The notes under the pieces were generated by a model. It had not been told where the DNA came from. It did no database searches and worked only from the letters and a program-made list of their open reading frames with translations. DNA of 64,000 nt from Monosiga brevicollis MX1. Lineage: Eukaryota; Opisthokonta; Choanoflagellata; Craspedida; Salpingoecidae. The DNA lies in the NCBI RefSeq assembly GCF_000002865.3, contig NW_001865047.1, positions 823,955 to 887,954 of the forward strand, read 5' to 3'. This document shows, one piece after another, positions 34,415 to 46,600 of this stretch (the first letter of the stretch is position 1; the number at the start of each line of letters is the position of its first letter). The position numbers and the translations under genes were made by a program.

Positions 34415-35381
34415 GTGCAATCGATGCGCACGACGCATTGGTGATCTGAGCCTCTTTCCTTGATGCACTTGCACATCCATCGCAGGTCAAGGTCGAGGCC
34501 ATGCATCCAGATGGCCGGGTGGCCACCGTGGCCCCGGATGCTTTAAATCTAGATGTCAGTGCCATGATTGCGCTCGTCTCAGACGTGTCCCATGGGCACA
34601 CAGAACCAGAATTATTCATCGATCCATTGCTATCAAGCATGGCACAAGACGAGCAGGACGATCCAGTTCTGGAAAAGCTGACACCACAGCTTGCGGATCG
34701 GCAGCTGCTGGCATGTCGCACCGCACGCGAGGCCTTTGCCAGCATCCTTGAGCACATTGGTGGCCCACGCGAGGGCCAACGGGCCAAGGTTTGCGTTGAC
34801 CCCAAAGCCATCGCCCAGCTGCGTCGCTTTTGGCCACATGACTGACAACGACAAAATCCGTCTTTTATCGCCCTTTTATCAAGGAACTTCTCGAGCGCGT
34901 CACCCAAATCGAGGATGTACGCTCGCCCCTGATGGAGGCACTGCCGGTACGATCGCTCTTCAATTTACATATTAATAACACGACCAAAAAGCATTTGTGG
35001 CATTGAAAGCCTTTTGCTTGACGTGAGCCATCGGCGCGTGAACTTGTCATAGGGCTCGAGCCGTCTCAAGCCACGAAGCCGCGCCATCTTTGGCACTGGC
35101 TTGGCTCTGGGTCTTCCCACGGTAACAGCAAACGTTGGATTTCTTCGTTCGGCTGAACAACAAGGTATGCCTTTCACCCTCTGAGACCATACGTGTCGCA
35201 GCTGGAGGCCATTCTCATGGCTCATGGTGATCTGTCTTTGATTTTGGCGAGTCATGGCTCAGGTGTGCGATGTGCAGCCATCACGCACGGGGGTCGAGCC
35301 CTGACTGAGACGCATAAAGCACGCTGGCTGAAAAGTGGCAAGAGAATGGCACCCCCAGCGGCTGTCTCCGGCGAGCCTTGA
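32814..35381 (+). CDS. UPF0415 / C7orf25 homologue (DUF1308)
   Basis: This is a conserved eukaryotic family without an established biochemical function. Human C7orf25 is the reference I compared from memory. The ATG at 32814 gives MTETGEGEDVAALYAQRLAQ. Further exons read MHRSLQAELAFLTALSQDE, LDGKKLKSSNLDHWQ, AMLDIMEHQPDVV, THVVDVVTHGG, and NAAALHNIFHGFCAYGQRSL (matching 'AEALHNIWLGRGQYGDKSI'). Then come an acidic linker (EEESDGAEDDAS), LNLDVSAMIALVSDVSHG, ADRQLLACRTAREAFASIL, GGPREGQRAK, ERVTQIEDV, and the diagnostic C-terminal block SRAIFGTGLALGLPTVTANV...GFLRSAEQQ-GV..., followed by HGGRALTETHKARWL. The stop is at 35379-35381. There are about 12 short exons. Exon edges between 33200 and 33700 are approximate. 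Confidence 0.9.
34370..34412. repeat. (GT)n microsatellite inside an intron
   Basis: GT dinucleotides of about 40 bp inside an intron of the UPF0415 gene, preceded by CGCGCGCGC. Confidence 0.9.
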
Positions 35382-36009
35382 TAGGTGCCTTGTGGCATGT
35401 CCTCATGCCTTTGTGCGTTCCCAGCACTGACACCGAGTGTACTGCAAATGTGACCCAACAGAGGCAGAGGTGAAATCAAACTTGAAAAGGTAATCCCATG
35501 AAACACCATCAATTGTACGCATTGCGACTTTGATCGAGAACACCCCGAGTGTGATGTTGAGGCAAGGCCAATCAAGCACACACAAAGGCGGCGGGCATTT
35601 TGTAGCAAAAAGGCACTCGCACAAGGAAAAGAAAAAAAAAAAGGCGGGGCGAGGTTACAACATCAGTTAAGAAGAACATCAATCAGTCATCCGGCAACAA
35701 GAGGGATGACGGGAGACAAGATCAGCAGCGGGGGCGGTGGAGGCTGGTGCGTATCCCTTGTTTAGACCAACCGCAAAGTGCAGGTTTTGCATGCCAGCTT
35801 ACGGCAATGACGTTGTCTGCAAGGGGTGAGCACCGGCTCGGCCGCATCAACCGCTCAAACTCAAGGAAAAGCAAATAAATCAAGGGCAATCAAAGACAAA
35901 CACAGGAACAGAAAAGATGCAGGCAGCCCCGCCCGTGCCGATTTGCCAATCTGGAAAGGCGTGCAGGGGGGAGCTGGCAAAGTCAGAGAATGTGGAGGGG
36001 GCCCAATCA
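35382..36009. other. Convergent intergenic region
   Basis: Between the UPF0415 gene (+) and the PPC-domain gene (-). A short poly-A run lies at 35632-35642. No exon or repeat of note was seen. Confidence 0.5.
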
Positions 36010-37090
36010 TTACTGGGTGACGCACTCGCTGATGAGCAGGTGACCATAAATTTCAATGGCCGTACGACGGCTGGACCAGACGAGGAGGGAGTAGTGCTTG
36101 CCCTCGATGGCAACCTCGGGGGGCACGTAGTACTGAAGATGGGTGTAATCAGAAGCAACAACTTGGTCATCAAAGAGAATCAACTCGACGGCGTCATCGT
36201 CGCGGTCGTTGCAGAAGCGAACGATGTGGCCATAGGGGCAGGAGACGGTGAAGGTGACGTCAAAGGTGCGGTCGCGCGCATAGGTGCGGATGATAAAGTT
36301 GTCTGGGCACACGGGGGTGCTGAGGTCGGGTGTGGTGATCTCGAGCTCGGTGGTGGTGGGCACGACGGTGGTGGGCTCGTTGCATTCGTCGTCCAGGGAC
36401 ACGTTCAGCGTGTAGGCGTTGATGTGGTTTGAGAGGCTGAGGACACGGATGACAAATTCGGTGGTCCCGACGCCAGGTGAGTCGTTCACAAAGGTAATCG
36501 ACTCCTCATTTCCGCTGGTGGCCGACGAGTCGAGCAGGACGCCATTGGGCGAGTCATAGATGGCCATGTCCAAGTCACCGTTTCTACATCAATAACGCAT
36601 GTCAAAAGTGAGGAAACCAGAAGCAAAAGCATACCATAGAGCGCAGGTGGGTGTCTGCAGGGGGAGCAGCAATGTGTTCAGCAAAGGCACAGATCAGCGG
36701 GACGTACGAGCTGTTGAATGTAAGATGCACTGAGACGGTGGCACCGTTGCAGACGGTGATGCGAAAGTAGTCGCCGGTGTCGCAGAGACGCAGGTTGCTG
36801 ACGCTGGGAATGGGAAGGATTGCGGCCCAGTTGTACGTGTCGTTGGGCTCGTAGGCATCGTCTTGGGCGCACATGTGGACGGTGCTGGTCGTAGTGGTAG
36901 TAGTGGTTGTGGTTGTGGTCGTGGTGGTGGTCGTTGTAGTGGTGGTGGTCGGCGCGACGGTAGAGGCCAACAATTGGCTGTCCCCCGAGGCGTCGATGGT
37001 AACTGGGCTTGGCGAAGCCTCACGGCGCTGCAGAGGCACACCAGCCGTGGAGGCGGCCAGCAGCACCAGGGCAAGGGCAAGACGCATCAT
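36010..37090 (-). CDS. Secreted Thr-rich protein with PPC (bacterial pre-peptidase C-terminal-like) domain
   Basis: The function is unknown. PPC domains are beta-sandwich modules usually attached to secreted bacterial peptidases. Exon 1 (36708-37090) begins with a signal peptide (MMRLALALVLLAASTAG), then a mucin-like run of about 20 Thr. Next is CAQDDAYEPNDTYNWAAIL, where 'EPND' plus 'A' is the classic PPC opening, and CDTGDYFRITVCNGATVSVH. A 124-nt intron (36584-36707) is removed and exon 2 (36010-36583) continues NGDLDMAIYDS. The splice thus rebuilds the PPC core L(T)F-x-NGDLD-x-x-(I/L)YD. The rest of exon 2 has a second Thr/Pro linker (EPTTVVPTTTELEITTPD) and a cysteine-bearing C-terminal domain (CPDNFIIRTYARDRTFDVTF, SLLVWSSRRTAIEIYGH). 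No peptidase domain is attached, which is unusual. It is likely an O-glycosylated surface or secreted protein. Confidence 0.8.
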
Positions 37091-37600
37091 CTTGCTTGGT
37101 TGACGGGGCACAAGACACCTGGGAAAAGTCGTCGCTGGGAATGGCGAGAGGAAAATGCACTGCCTCGAGCAGCGGAAGGACAGGGTGGTGGCTGGCCTGG
37201 TCGTTGACGAAATCCGGTATCGAGGGGGCAAGTGGTAGTCGGTCCGATTCAGTCGTGCTTTCTTGAACACGAATAGGCTATGTGAAAGGGCAGGATCGGG
37301 GTGGTGGTGGTGGCTGGTGACTCGACAAGAAGAGGTGAGGGAAAAGCGATACCTCGTCGGGGCGAGTTGTTGTCAAGTATGGCAATCAAGAGAAAAATAC
37401 AAGTCGTGCGCCAAAACTTTTCTTGATGTGGACGAGCCACGAGCGGGAAGATGGGCGAGGTGGGGGCTGGACAGCACGAGCACATGACGTGATCTTCCAC
37501 TCTCCAACCCCTGCCCCCGACGTGGAGATGTGATGATAACAATCAAAACAACCCATCTTTCTGGTTTAAGCCAAGTATGGTTGGATTGGCACAGGACACT

Positions 37601-37650
<50 letters not shown>

Positions 37651-38948
37651 GTGAATGTGGCTCTCTCCCCCAAAAGGGTGTGAGTGGAATGTGGACACAA
37701 AAAGTCGCGCGTGCACATTGCGGCGGTCCCCCTGGTATGTCCCGCGGAATGACGCCACTCTTCATCTGTGCCTGCCTTGATCCCCTTGTGTCCCCGAGAA
37801 CGTCTCATACATGCTAGGACAGCCATCGTGTCCGCGTTGAAATCCTTTGAGCCACCGCGACACTCTCTGCTCTGCAACCGTCACCTCGACCATGCATGCA
37901 TGCATTTATGCTGCTGACATATCGGTTGTGTGTGTGTCCGTGTGTGTCTCGTGCGTGTGTGTCCCGTGTGTGTGTGTCCCGTGTGTCTGTTCTGTTCAGA
38001 TCGTCGGAGCGGCACTCCTGCCCATTGCGTTTCCGTGCAGGAGAGAGAGACAGAGAGAGGGACAGAGGAAGGAAGGAGCGAGAGGAGATGGACTGGACGA
38101 GACCAAAACACAGGGAGAAATTCCGCAATGCCACGTCTGGACGTATGGATCGTGCACTTTATGTCCGAGAGGCGCAACGCTTGTTGCGCCTCGGTGCACT
38201 GGGACCTTTCTTGCATGGCTCTGGGACACCGTTGCTCGTCGCCTCTGCGGCTGATTGGCACGTCGCGTCATAATTGGCTGCGCCACTTATCACATTCCAT
38301 TCGAATAAAGAGAGGAGTGGCCATCAGTGTCCATTGCGCTGCTCGGAAAACAGACATTCTCGCCACCCCAGTTTCTGCAGCTGCCCTACAGCACCCTGCC
38401 CTCTCTGTCTTTTGAAATGATGTATGGACATCCATCCCCAGTGGCAGTCCACCGAGATCTTTTTGCATGGACCAACGTTGAGCCACTGCAAGATCATGGC
38501 TTTGCCGCACAAGGGGTGTAGCGCCGGCCTTGGGAACTTGCCCCCACCTCACCTACCCTATTTACCCCTTCCCCTGGCGCCTCTTTGGGGTTTCAGCAGA
38601 AAACTTGAACCCTCAGACCCACTGGCAGGCGTCTGCGATTGGGCCAGACTGGAATGTGCCCGGCCCTCGTGCGAATCCTCGCCCCGTCACTTTGACGCAC
38701 CCCTTTCCTGCACACACACACCCCTTTCCTACACACGGGGTGCTCTTTCACAACAACCCAATCGCGCGACCCTTGCCGGTATCAATTTTCAAAAGACGCC
38801 AAGATCCAGCTGAGCGCTGTAAGCGTGCACACACGCACAAGCAAACACACAAAAGAAAAACTTGCACGCTCACCCCACAGACACAGATCCGAATACGCCC
38901 ACAAGCCCTCCATAGCCATTGGAAGCTCACTGGAATCGTGGTCACTCT
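37091..38948. other. Long intergenic region with CAG repeat and GT tracts
   Basis: Nearly 1.9 kb between the PPC gene and the 3' end of RIOX1. It contains a CAG tract (37602-37649), GTGTCC-rich sequence (37928-37990), GA-rich sequence (38041-38085) and CA-rich patches (38710-38730, 38826-38850). Several open frames of 90-160 codons overlap on both strands, but none shows a conserved motif or a consistent splice pattern. Confidence 0.5.
37602..37649. repeat. (CAG)16 trinucleotide repeat
   Basis: About 16 perfect CAG/CTG units outside any supported coding exon. It gives false poly-Ser, poly-Ala and poly-Cys frames. Confidence 0.95.
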
Positions 38949-41900
38949 CTAATCGGCTTCCATCTCCTCTTGGGTATGGCGCATAACCAGACCCGCGTCA
39001 TACAGCGCTGTCGCAAGATCACATTGCGTTCTATCGTAAACGGAGCCCACCCCAGTCGATCCACAACCGTCGTGAGCATGTCGACATTTACCGCGGACTG
39101 CATAGCAATCCACAGAATGACGGTTAAAATTTCAAAAAGCAAAGACTACTCACGCTTCGTCCAGCTCGGGCAAGCGGTCCACACGGACAAAGTCTTGAGC
39201 CAGTAGCAGCTGCTCCAAAGCCGGCGCAAAGTCCTGGCCCACCCAAAATACAGCCCCACCATAACAGTGAGCGCGCGAGCGTTGAGCGGCCGACCCCACC
39301 CTAACCCTTACCCCCATACAACCACGCTTGGGGCAGCTGCCCCCCTGACTCTCTCTCTCTTTAGCTCGAGCGCGCTTGCCACCTCCCTTCTTTGCATGCA
39401 CGTACCACCGGGAACTCGAGGCTTTGGGGCTCCTCCTCATGCCACACCATGGCATTATCCTGGTTGTGGTACAAGAGTACAATTTCAGGCGAATCTGCCA
39501 CCAAACGGCACATGGAGGGTCGGATCAACCGGATCCAGTCACTGGGCGCCAAAGCCGGCGAGCTAAGCTCGACGGGATTCGAACGAGCTGCCAGCTGCTT
39601 CTGCCGCGATCTACTTGCGCGGATCAACCACAGGTAGGACATGAGTTCACGCGGAATGGTGGCTTACCAGCCTCCACGCAGTCGTTGGGTTGATCAGCAA
39701 GCACTCACGTCAAAGCTAGCTCTTCACTGGTCAAGTAGGAGGGCATGCTGGCGTGCAAAAAGTCCACCGCCACCGCGTCGGCCGCCGAATCATAAGGCGC
39801 CACGTCAATCTACACTCCATCCCAACATCGCGGAAGTGAAACCGTGTCATTTCTCATGGACCTAGCAGCGCACGGCAAGGCGCTCCCTACCAGTTTTTGA
39901 AACAGGTGTTTGGCTTTGTCCATGAAGCGCTTGCGCTGGTTATCTCCCTACAAAAAAAAAAAAAAAGGATGCAAGTTTTCAGACATCAAAAGTGGCGTTG
40001 GTGCACGTCGAAAGGAGAGCGCTGAGCAGCAACATGCGGTGCAACATGTGTGAGTCAACCCACCTCCGTCTCGCTATGGAGCAAACCCACGTGATTGAGG
40101 GCCTGGAGGGGAAGACCCTCCCGAAACTCGGCATCCTCTGCGATGGCATAGTCCAATGCCGCTGGCACCAACTGTTTTGAAGGAACAACAGGCATCAGGG
40201 GTGCTCAAATGTCACACCGATGCGCTCTTCAGGCGAGCACCAACCTTCTTAAAGTACTCGGCCCAGTCAAAGAGTTGATACGTCGAGAGTGTAATGTGCA
40301 GGCTGTGTTCATCTGGTGTACTCACCGCCTGATGCGCCATGCCTATGGTTTTGGGCAGCAATGATCACAACCCGACGCGGTCAAAAAAAGACTGAAATAC
40401 CAATGCCAAGAAGTAGCTCCCATCCACGAGTCACCCAAAGAAGCGGGCGAGCATACCACGGGGGAAGTACAAAAAGTCGCCCGGCTGCAGCACGACATCC
40501 AAAATGGGCTCGCTCAGCTCGCTCTGGTCAAAGTTGCCTAAATGATCGACAGCAAAAGGGCGTGCTTCAGTGCAGACAGAAGGAAGATGACAGCAATCGC
40601 GCATGGAAAGAGACTAGGGCTACGCACGAGAGGAGGTGCGTGGGAGGCGTTCCCCCGTGGGGTTGTTGTAAAGCCGCCAACGTTTGGAACCCTCCAGCTG
40701 CAAGATCAATGCCTATTTGCGCATCGGGCACGAAGATGAGCAAGTGTTACACAAGAGGCTGTTGCAACGACATGAATGGAAGAGAATATGAGGTCGAGGC
40801 AGTTGAAGCGTGATGGAGCAGACCCACCTCAATGTCGTCGTAATGCGGAGCAAACCCTTGGGCGCCTGGCGGCGTGAGGTAGGTGTTGCAGCCCACCATG
40901 CACTGAAAGTACTCCTGCACCAGGTGTCCAAGTCAAAGGGCCCGTGAGCTGGAAGAAGATTGCTACTATCAAGGCAGCAGCCACCCGACGTGCACATGCG
41001 AGCAACCGTTCAGGTAGCTTGCAACAACAACAACAACAACAACAACAACACGAAATGAACAAAGACACTACCTGCAAGGTGCTAATTAGCTGCCACACAG
41101 GTTTGGCGTATGTTTGAGGGTTGAGCATGCGAATGGAACAGCCGTCCTCGTACAAGGCCCACATGGTGTTGGCATGTACACGGCCCTCGGGATTCTCGGT
41201 CGTTCGCACACCATCGGAATACCTGGCACAAAGATCAGATCCCAATCACACCCATGAGAACAGAAGCAGGCAGATCCCCCTTCTTTTGCCTCGTTGCCCA
41301 AGCGACGCTGTAGATTAGCCAAGCTGGAAGCAAGCAAGTGTGCGAGGCAGCCACAAAAGTGCGGTGCTCCAAGAGCACATACCGAGCCATGTCAATGTTG
41401 ACGCCATACTTGATGTAGTTCTGCAGCAGAGAGCACACCCAGCGACCACCACCAAGATGAGCACAAGAAGCAAAAACTATCAAGGAAAAGTTCAACCGTT
41501 TGTTTGCTTGGTAATCTGATAACGCACGCTGCGAATCACATCATCAAGCTGCTGGGAGCTGAACAGGCCCTTGAAGCGTTGGCGGTTTTTGCGGCGAATC
41601 AAGAGGGGCTTGGTCTCCCAGTACTCGCTAATCAGGCGCAAAAAGAAGCAAGCTGAGTTGGCTGCGAACGCGGGCGGGTCTGCACCACCAGAAGCGGCCA
41701 AGACCAGCTCCACTTACGAAAAGAATGTCTTGAGATCAATCGGGTCCAAAAGCCATTCGAGACACTCGACTGGAGACTTGTCCCAGGCTAGACGTATCAC
41801 GAGAGGGGGTTCAAGGCCGGTACAGCATGGTCAAACAGTCCGCCTGGCCTGTCAAAGTGATGGACTAATGACATCACTTACGGGCGCCACGTCCGCCAGA

Positions 41901-42688
41901 GGCTGAGGCTGCTGCAGCGCCGCCATGGGCAGCTGACTTGGCTGATCGCTAAGAGTATTTTAGGTCGAGGCGGAGATGAACATGAGCATCACGACGGGAG
42001 CTGATCAGGGCACTACGAGGGTTGACATGTGCGTGCGCCTGTGCCGTGTACCTTGACGGTCTTGGCAGGAGGGCGAGCGGCATCTTCCTCGTCCGAAAAA
42101 TCATCGCCGTCCTCGGCGATATTCTCAAACTCCTGTTGGAGCATGAGGGTCCAAGGTGAGAGGGCTCGGTGTGGGAGGACATGACGGTCCCGAGTACAGC
42201 AAACGCACCTGGGCAGGCTCATTGGATTCGGCCACAATGCTTTGCATCTACGCACAAGAGAATAGAGGCCACCGACGGATTCAGAGTAAGGGGTGATGAG
42301 GCTGGGCTGGGTCATTTCAAGAGCCAGGAGCACGTGGTCGAGCCCATAGACCGGGCGCGAAGAGCCAGCCACTGCACCTGTTGTTTGCGCTTCTTCTTTT
42401 GCTTCTTTTGCTTCCGACGAAGAAGATGCTTGTTATCCACGGCTAAGCGCATGCAATGCCAGCCCTGATGAGCTGCCGATTGACGTCTCCCAGCCTGGGC
42501 CACGGCCGAGCACAAGGAACACGCGCCGGGGCCAGCAAGAGCGCCTGGTTGACCGTTTCAAACCCACCTTCGTTCGGATCACTGCCATTCTTCTTGGCCA
42601 CATCAGCGACACCTGCCTCACCAGATCCACCGCCAATCGGCCCACCCATCGGCACCGCCGAAGCCATCCCGCCCCGTCGCATCGCCAT
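38949..42688 (-). CDS. Ribosomal oxygenase RIOX1 (NO66), JmjC hydroxylase
   Basis: RIOX1 is a 2-oxoglutarate/Fe(II) oxygenase that hydroxylates a histidine in ribosomal protein uL2 (Rpl8) in the nucleolus. Minus-strand exons: start [13 protein letters not shown] (ATG 42688), a Lys/Arg-rich nucleolar-type segment ([15 protein letters not shown]), and an acidic exon ([10 protein letters not shown]). The catalytic part follows: [72 protein letters not shown] (HxD iron ligands), [53 protein letters not shown] (second iron His). Last come [17 protein letters not shown], the winged-helix C-terminal domain ([19 protein letters not shown]) and the final exon [20 protein letters not shown]. The stop is at 38949-38951. 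About 16 exons; the active site is complete. A CT tract lies just before the start codon on the coding strand. Confidence 0.94.
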
Positions 42689-42709
42689 CTTGATTGAGAC
42701 TTGAGGCCT

Positions 42710-42713
<4 letters not shown>

Positions 42714-42757
<44 letters not shown>
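42714..42757. repeat. (GA)n microsatellite next to RIOX1 start
   Basis: On the RIOX1 coding strand this is a CT tract followed by CAG, about 25 bp before the ATG. It could serve as the polypyrimidine tract of a 5' UTR intron or as a promoter element. Confidence 0.9.
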
Positions 42758-42760
<3 letters not shown>

Positions 42761-42855
42761 CGAGCATACACACATACACCTCGTGCTCAAAAAAACGTCT
42801 GACTTATTGTTGCTGCTCTGCTATTGATTGCATAAGCGCCCACCTCTCTCTCTCG

Positions 42856-43292
<437 letters not shown>

Positions 43293-43630
43293 TCTGCAGC
43301 TCTGCAGCTCTGCAGCTCAAACACTTGTTTATCAGGATTAAATTTACATGTTAAGAAACAGGTGGTGTGCGAGGGGTGCTCAGCAGGCAAACGCGCAAGA
43401 GGGGGGGGACGCGCCGCACAGGAACAAGACTGACACATCACGGTGACAAGATAAGAGAAGCAAAGCCCTTCACATCAAACAAGAGAACAAACAAAAAGGG
43501 GGAGAATGAAGGCTGAACAACGTAAGCAAGCACCCTATCAACTGAGACAGAACCAAGGAGGGAATGAACAAGAAGAAAGCTTCACTTGATTCCACGTCCG
43601 CCAGATTCTTAGATCGTCTTCTGGATCGGA

Positions 43631-46600
43631 TTAACCCTGAAAGACAAGACGACACCAAATCGGTGAGCCTTTGCGACAGCGGTCGAGGCACCCAATGCGC
43701 GCCATGTCAGGTTTGAAGAAAAACCTACTTTTGGTGCTGCGCAAGGTAATCCTTCAAATCTTGCCAGCCGCCGCCAATGCGCACAACAACGCGCTGCAGA
43801 AGGGGAGAAACAGCCATAGAGCCAGAAAGATGCGTCAGCGTTTCAACGGAAACCAGGCCCAAAAAAGTCGCCGCGCTTGCCTTGCCGGCAGTCGAAACAA
43901 GTTCAAATTGGCGAGCTCACAAACCTGGCCGACGCAGCGGATGCTGACAATCTTGTCAACCTTGAAAAACTTGTATTTGCCGTCGCCCACTCGCTGCACT
44001 TGATCAGGGCTCAGCTCAAGGTCTGCTCCCACGTCACAGGCACGCATTGTGTGAGAACTTGACACGAAAGAAAGGCGGCACAACAACTGCACGCAAGTAT
44101 GCAAACAAGCTTCGAGGCACACACCCGAAACGATGGCTGCCACGCCGCGGTCCACGGGGTCCTCCCGAGTAGGTCGGTAGCGAGGCGTCTTCGGCGAGGT
44201 TGGGCGTGTAGCTAAACAAGCAAAGCGATATGAGAACAAACATCCACCACAAAAACGTAAAACAAGCGTGCAATGATAGCAAACTTACAACCAGTCGAAG
44301 GGCTGGGCGAGCTGGGCACGCTGGGCAGAGGCGGGATCTGGGCTTCCAATTCCGCCACCTTAGCTTCAAGCGCCTGCTTCTCGCCCCGCACCTAAATGGA
44401 GATGAAACCACCGTCAGTAAGTCTGCGCACAGTCAAACCACAAGCCTGACCATCACGGCACATGCCATGCCCACAGGAAAACACGCTCACCTTGTTCAGC
44501 TCCTCATTGAGCTTGGCTGCTTCAGCACTGGCTGCCTCTTGTTGCTCCTTCAGCTGAGCCGAGTTTTGGCTGGCCTCCTCGCTGGCAGCCTCACTGGCTG
44601 ACGCAGCAGCCTGAAGCTCCGCAATGCGGGCTTCCAAGGCTTCGCGTTGGGCGCGCTCCTGGTCACGCTCCTGTGCAAACTGGTCACGCTCGGCAACCAC
44701 TTGCTCCTTCTCCGTGGCAAGTGCGTCCTTCTCACTCTCGAGCGCAGCCTTTGCTGCCAGCTCGCGCGCCAGCACATTTTCACCCTCAGTGCCGGCCGCC
44801 TCCCGTGCGGCTGCCTCAGCTGCGGCAGCGGCCTCCAGGGCCTGTACACGAGTGCGCAGCTGTTCGGCCTCATCGGCGGCCGCTTTCTTCTCTGCTTCGG
44901 CCGCTTTCTTCTCTGCTTCGGCCGTTTCAGCGGCCTTGCTGGCATCAGCAGCCTTGTCCTCGGCATGCTTTTTGGCCTCGGCGAGTTGTGCTTCCAGAGT
45001 GCGAATGCGCTCGCCCTCTGCCTGCGCTGCGGCTGCGCGTACTTGGGCAAGCTCGGCCTGGGTTTCAGTCAAGGCAGCAGTAACGCGCTTGACCTCGCTC
45101 TCCGCTGACTCACGAGCCGCCGTGGCTGCCTCAAGCTCCGCATCCTTCGCGGCCAGCTCCTCGGCGGAAGCCTTATCAGAAGAACCACTGTCGCCGTCCA
45201 GCAAGTGGCGTAGAGCCGCGTTTGTAGCAGTCGTCACGCTGTTGCGCGCCACGCGTTGGGCAGCCGCGCTTTCATCCCCTTCGGCCAGCTTACGCTCGGC
45301 CTCTTCGAGCCGCTCGGCCAACTCTCGGCGTTGATTCTCCAGCAACTCGGCGTGTGCTTCCAAGTCGCGCACGCGCTGCTGATGATCAGCCTCCGCATGA
45401 GGCTGCGCCACCTGATTGCTCACGGGCGCCGGCTGCACGGCACTTTCCTCTTGCGCCACGCTACGCATGGCGCCAGCAGGCTCCACCTCAAAGCGTGCCG
45501 TATTTCGTGCGCGAATGATGCCGAGAACCTGAGCATAGGGCATGTTGCGCACATCAAAGTCATCAATGCGAACCAGGCGGTCTTCGGGATAAAACTCGCC
45601 GCACTTGGCCGCAGGTGAACCCTGCACGGTGTCCACAACCACGGACAAGTTCCCGGGTTGGGATTCCATCAACGTGAGCCCAAAGCCAAGGTCACCCGGT
45701 GCGCTCAGCTTGGCACTGCGACGCGGGTTACGAATGACCACGACAACAACGGTAGTGTTCTCACGCATGGCGTTAAGCGCCAACTCGTGATCGTCTTGCT
45801 CCACGTTGATGCCGTTGATCATGGCCACCATATCATGCTCCTCGATACCCGCCTCAGCGGCTACCGAATCTTCGTCTACATGGCTGACAAAGGTCATGTT
45901 GTCGGCGTGGCGCGTACGCAGCTGCATGCCAAAGGTGCCGTTCTCCACTCGGCGGAGGCGGAACACACGGACTTGGTTGACGGCATCTAAAATCAAGCGT
46001 ATGGCACAATGAACGTGAGGGAGTGCGGAAAAGTCAGACAAGCGACCGTCTTTTACATAACTGCAAGACTTGACTCGGAGGTGGCAAGGTGAACATGGAC
46101 ATACCCATGGGCGAGGCTCGCTGACGGCCAAAGAGCACGGGGCCCGAGTAAGTCGTCATGTCGATCGCAGAGCCCTTGGTCAGGACCTCCACCAATTCAC
46201 CATCGGTAATGTCGGTGCAGTCAACACCGTTGAGCGCCAAAACTGCGTCATGGCGTTGCACGCCAGCTTGGGCCGCCGCACCCTGCGAATCAATATCCGC
46301 CACAGTCGTGCCTGCCCAAGACGAAACCGAGCAACATCGTTGCGTTGACCAGGACAGAGAGCGTCAGGGGGATGATGCGGTCTAGTTAAAAATCAAGCCC
46401 ATGGAGCAGAGTAAGACAAACGAGACGAGGCATACCCTGATCATTGGTCTGCAGGCCAAATCCGAGGCGTTGTTGGTTGGTCTTGACCAGGTGAGTTTGG
46501 CGCAAAATGCTCTTGGGGCGGACGCCGTTGCTAAAGGGCGCAACATGCGAATCTTCGGGGCGCTTCACGTCAAAGACGGTTTCGCGACCCGGGCTAAAGA

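Noticed and set aside
37850-38415. Overlapping plus-strand frames of 120-160 codons
   Set aside because: Begin in GTGTCC/GA repeats, overlap each other in different frames and show no conserved motif or splice pattern.
39298-39315. Telomere-like CCCTAACCCTTA
   Set aside because: Barely two units, inside a gene-rich area and near RIOX1 exons; chance match.
39573-39595. tRNA T-loop-like GGGATTCGAAC
   Set aside because: Lies in a RIOX1 coding exon and no cloverleaf can be built around it. The similar motif near 46750 lies in a PDZ exon.
44624-45334. 236-codon Ser/Ala-rich open frame on the plus strand
   Set aside because: Mirror image of the Glu/Ala coiled coil of the PDZ-GAR gene.
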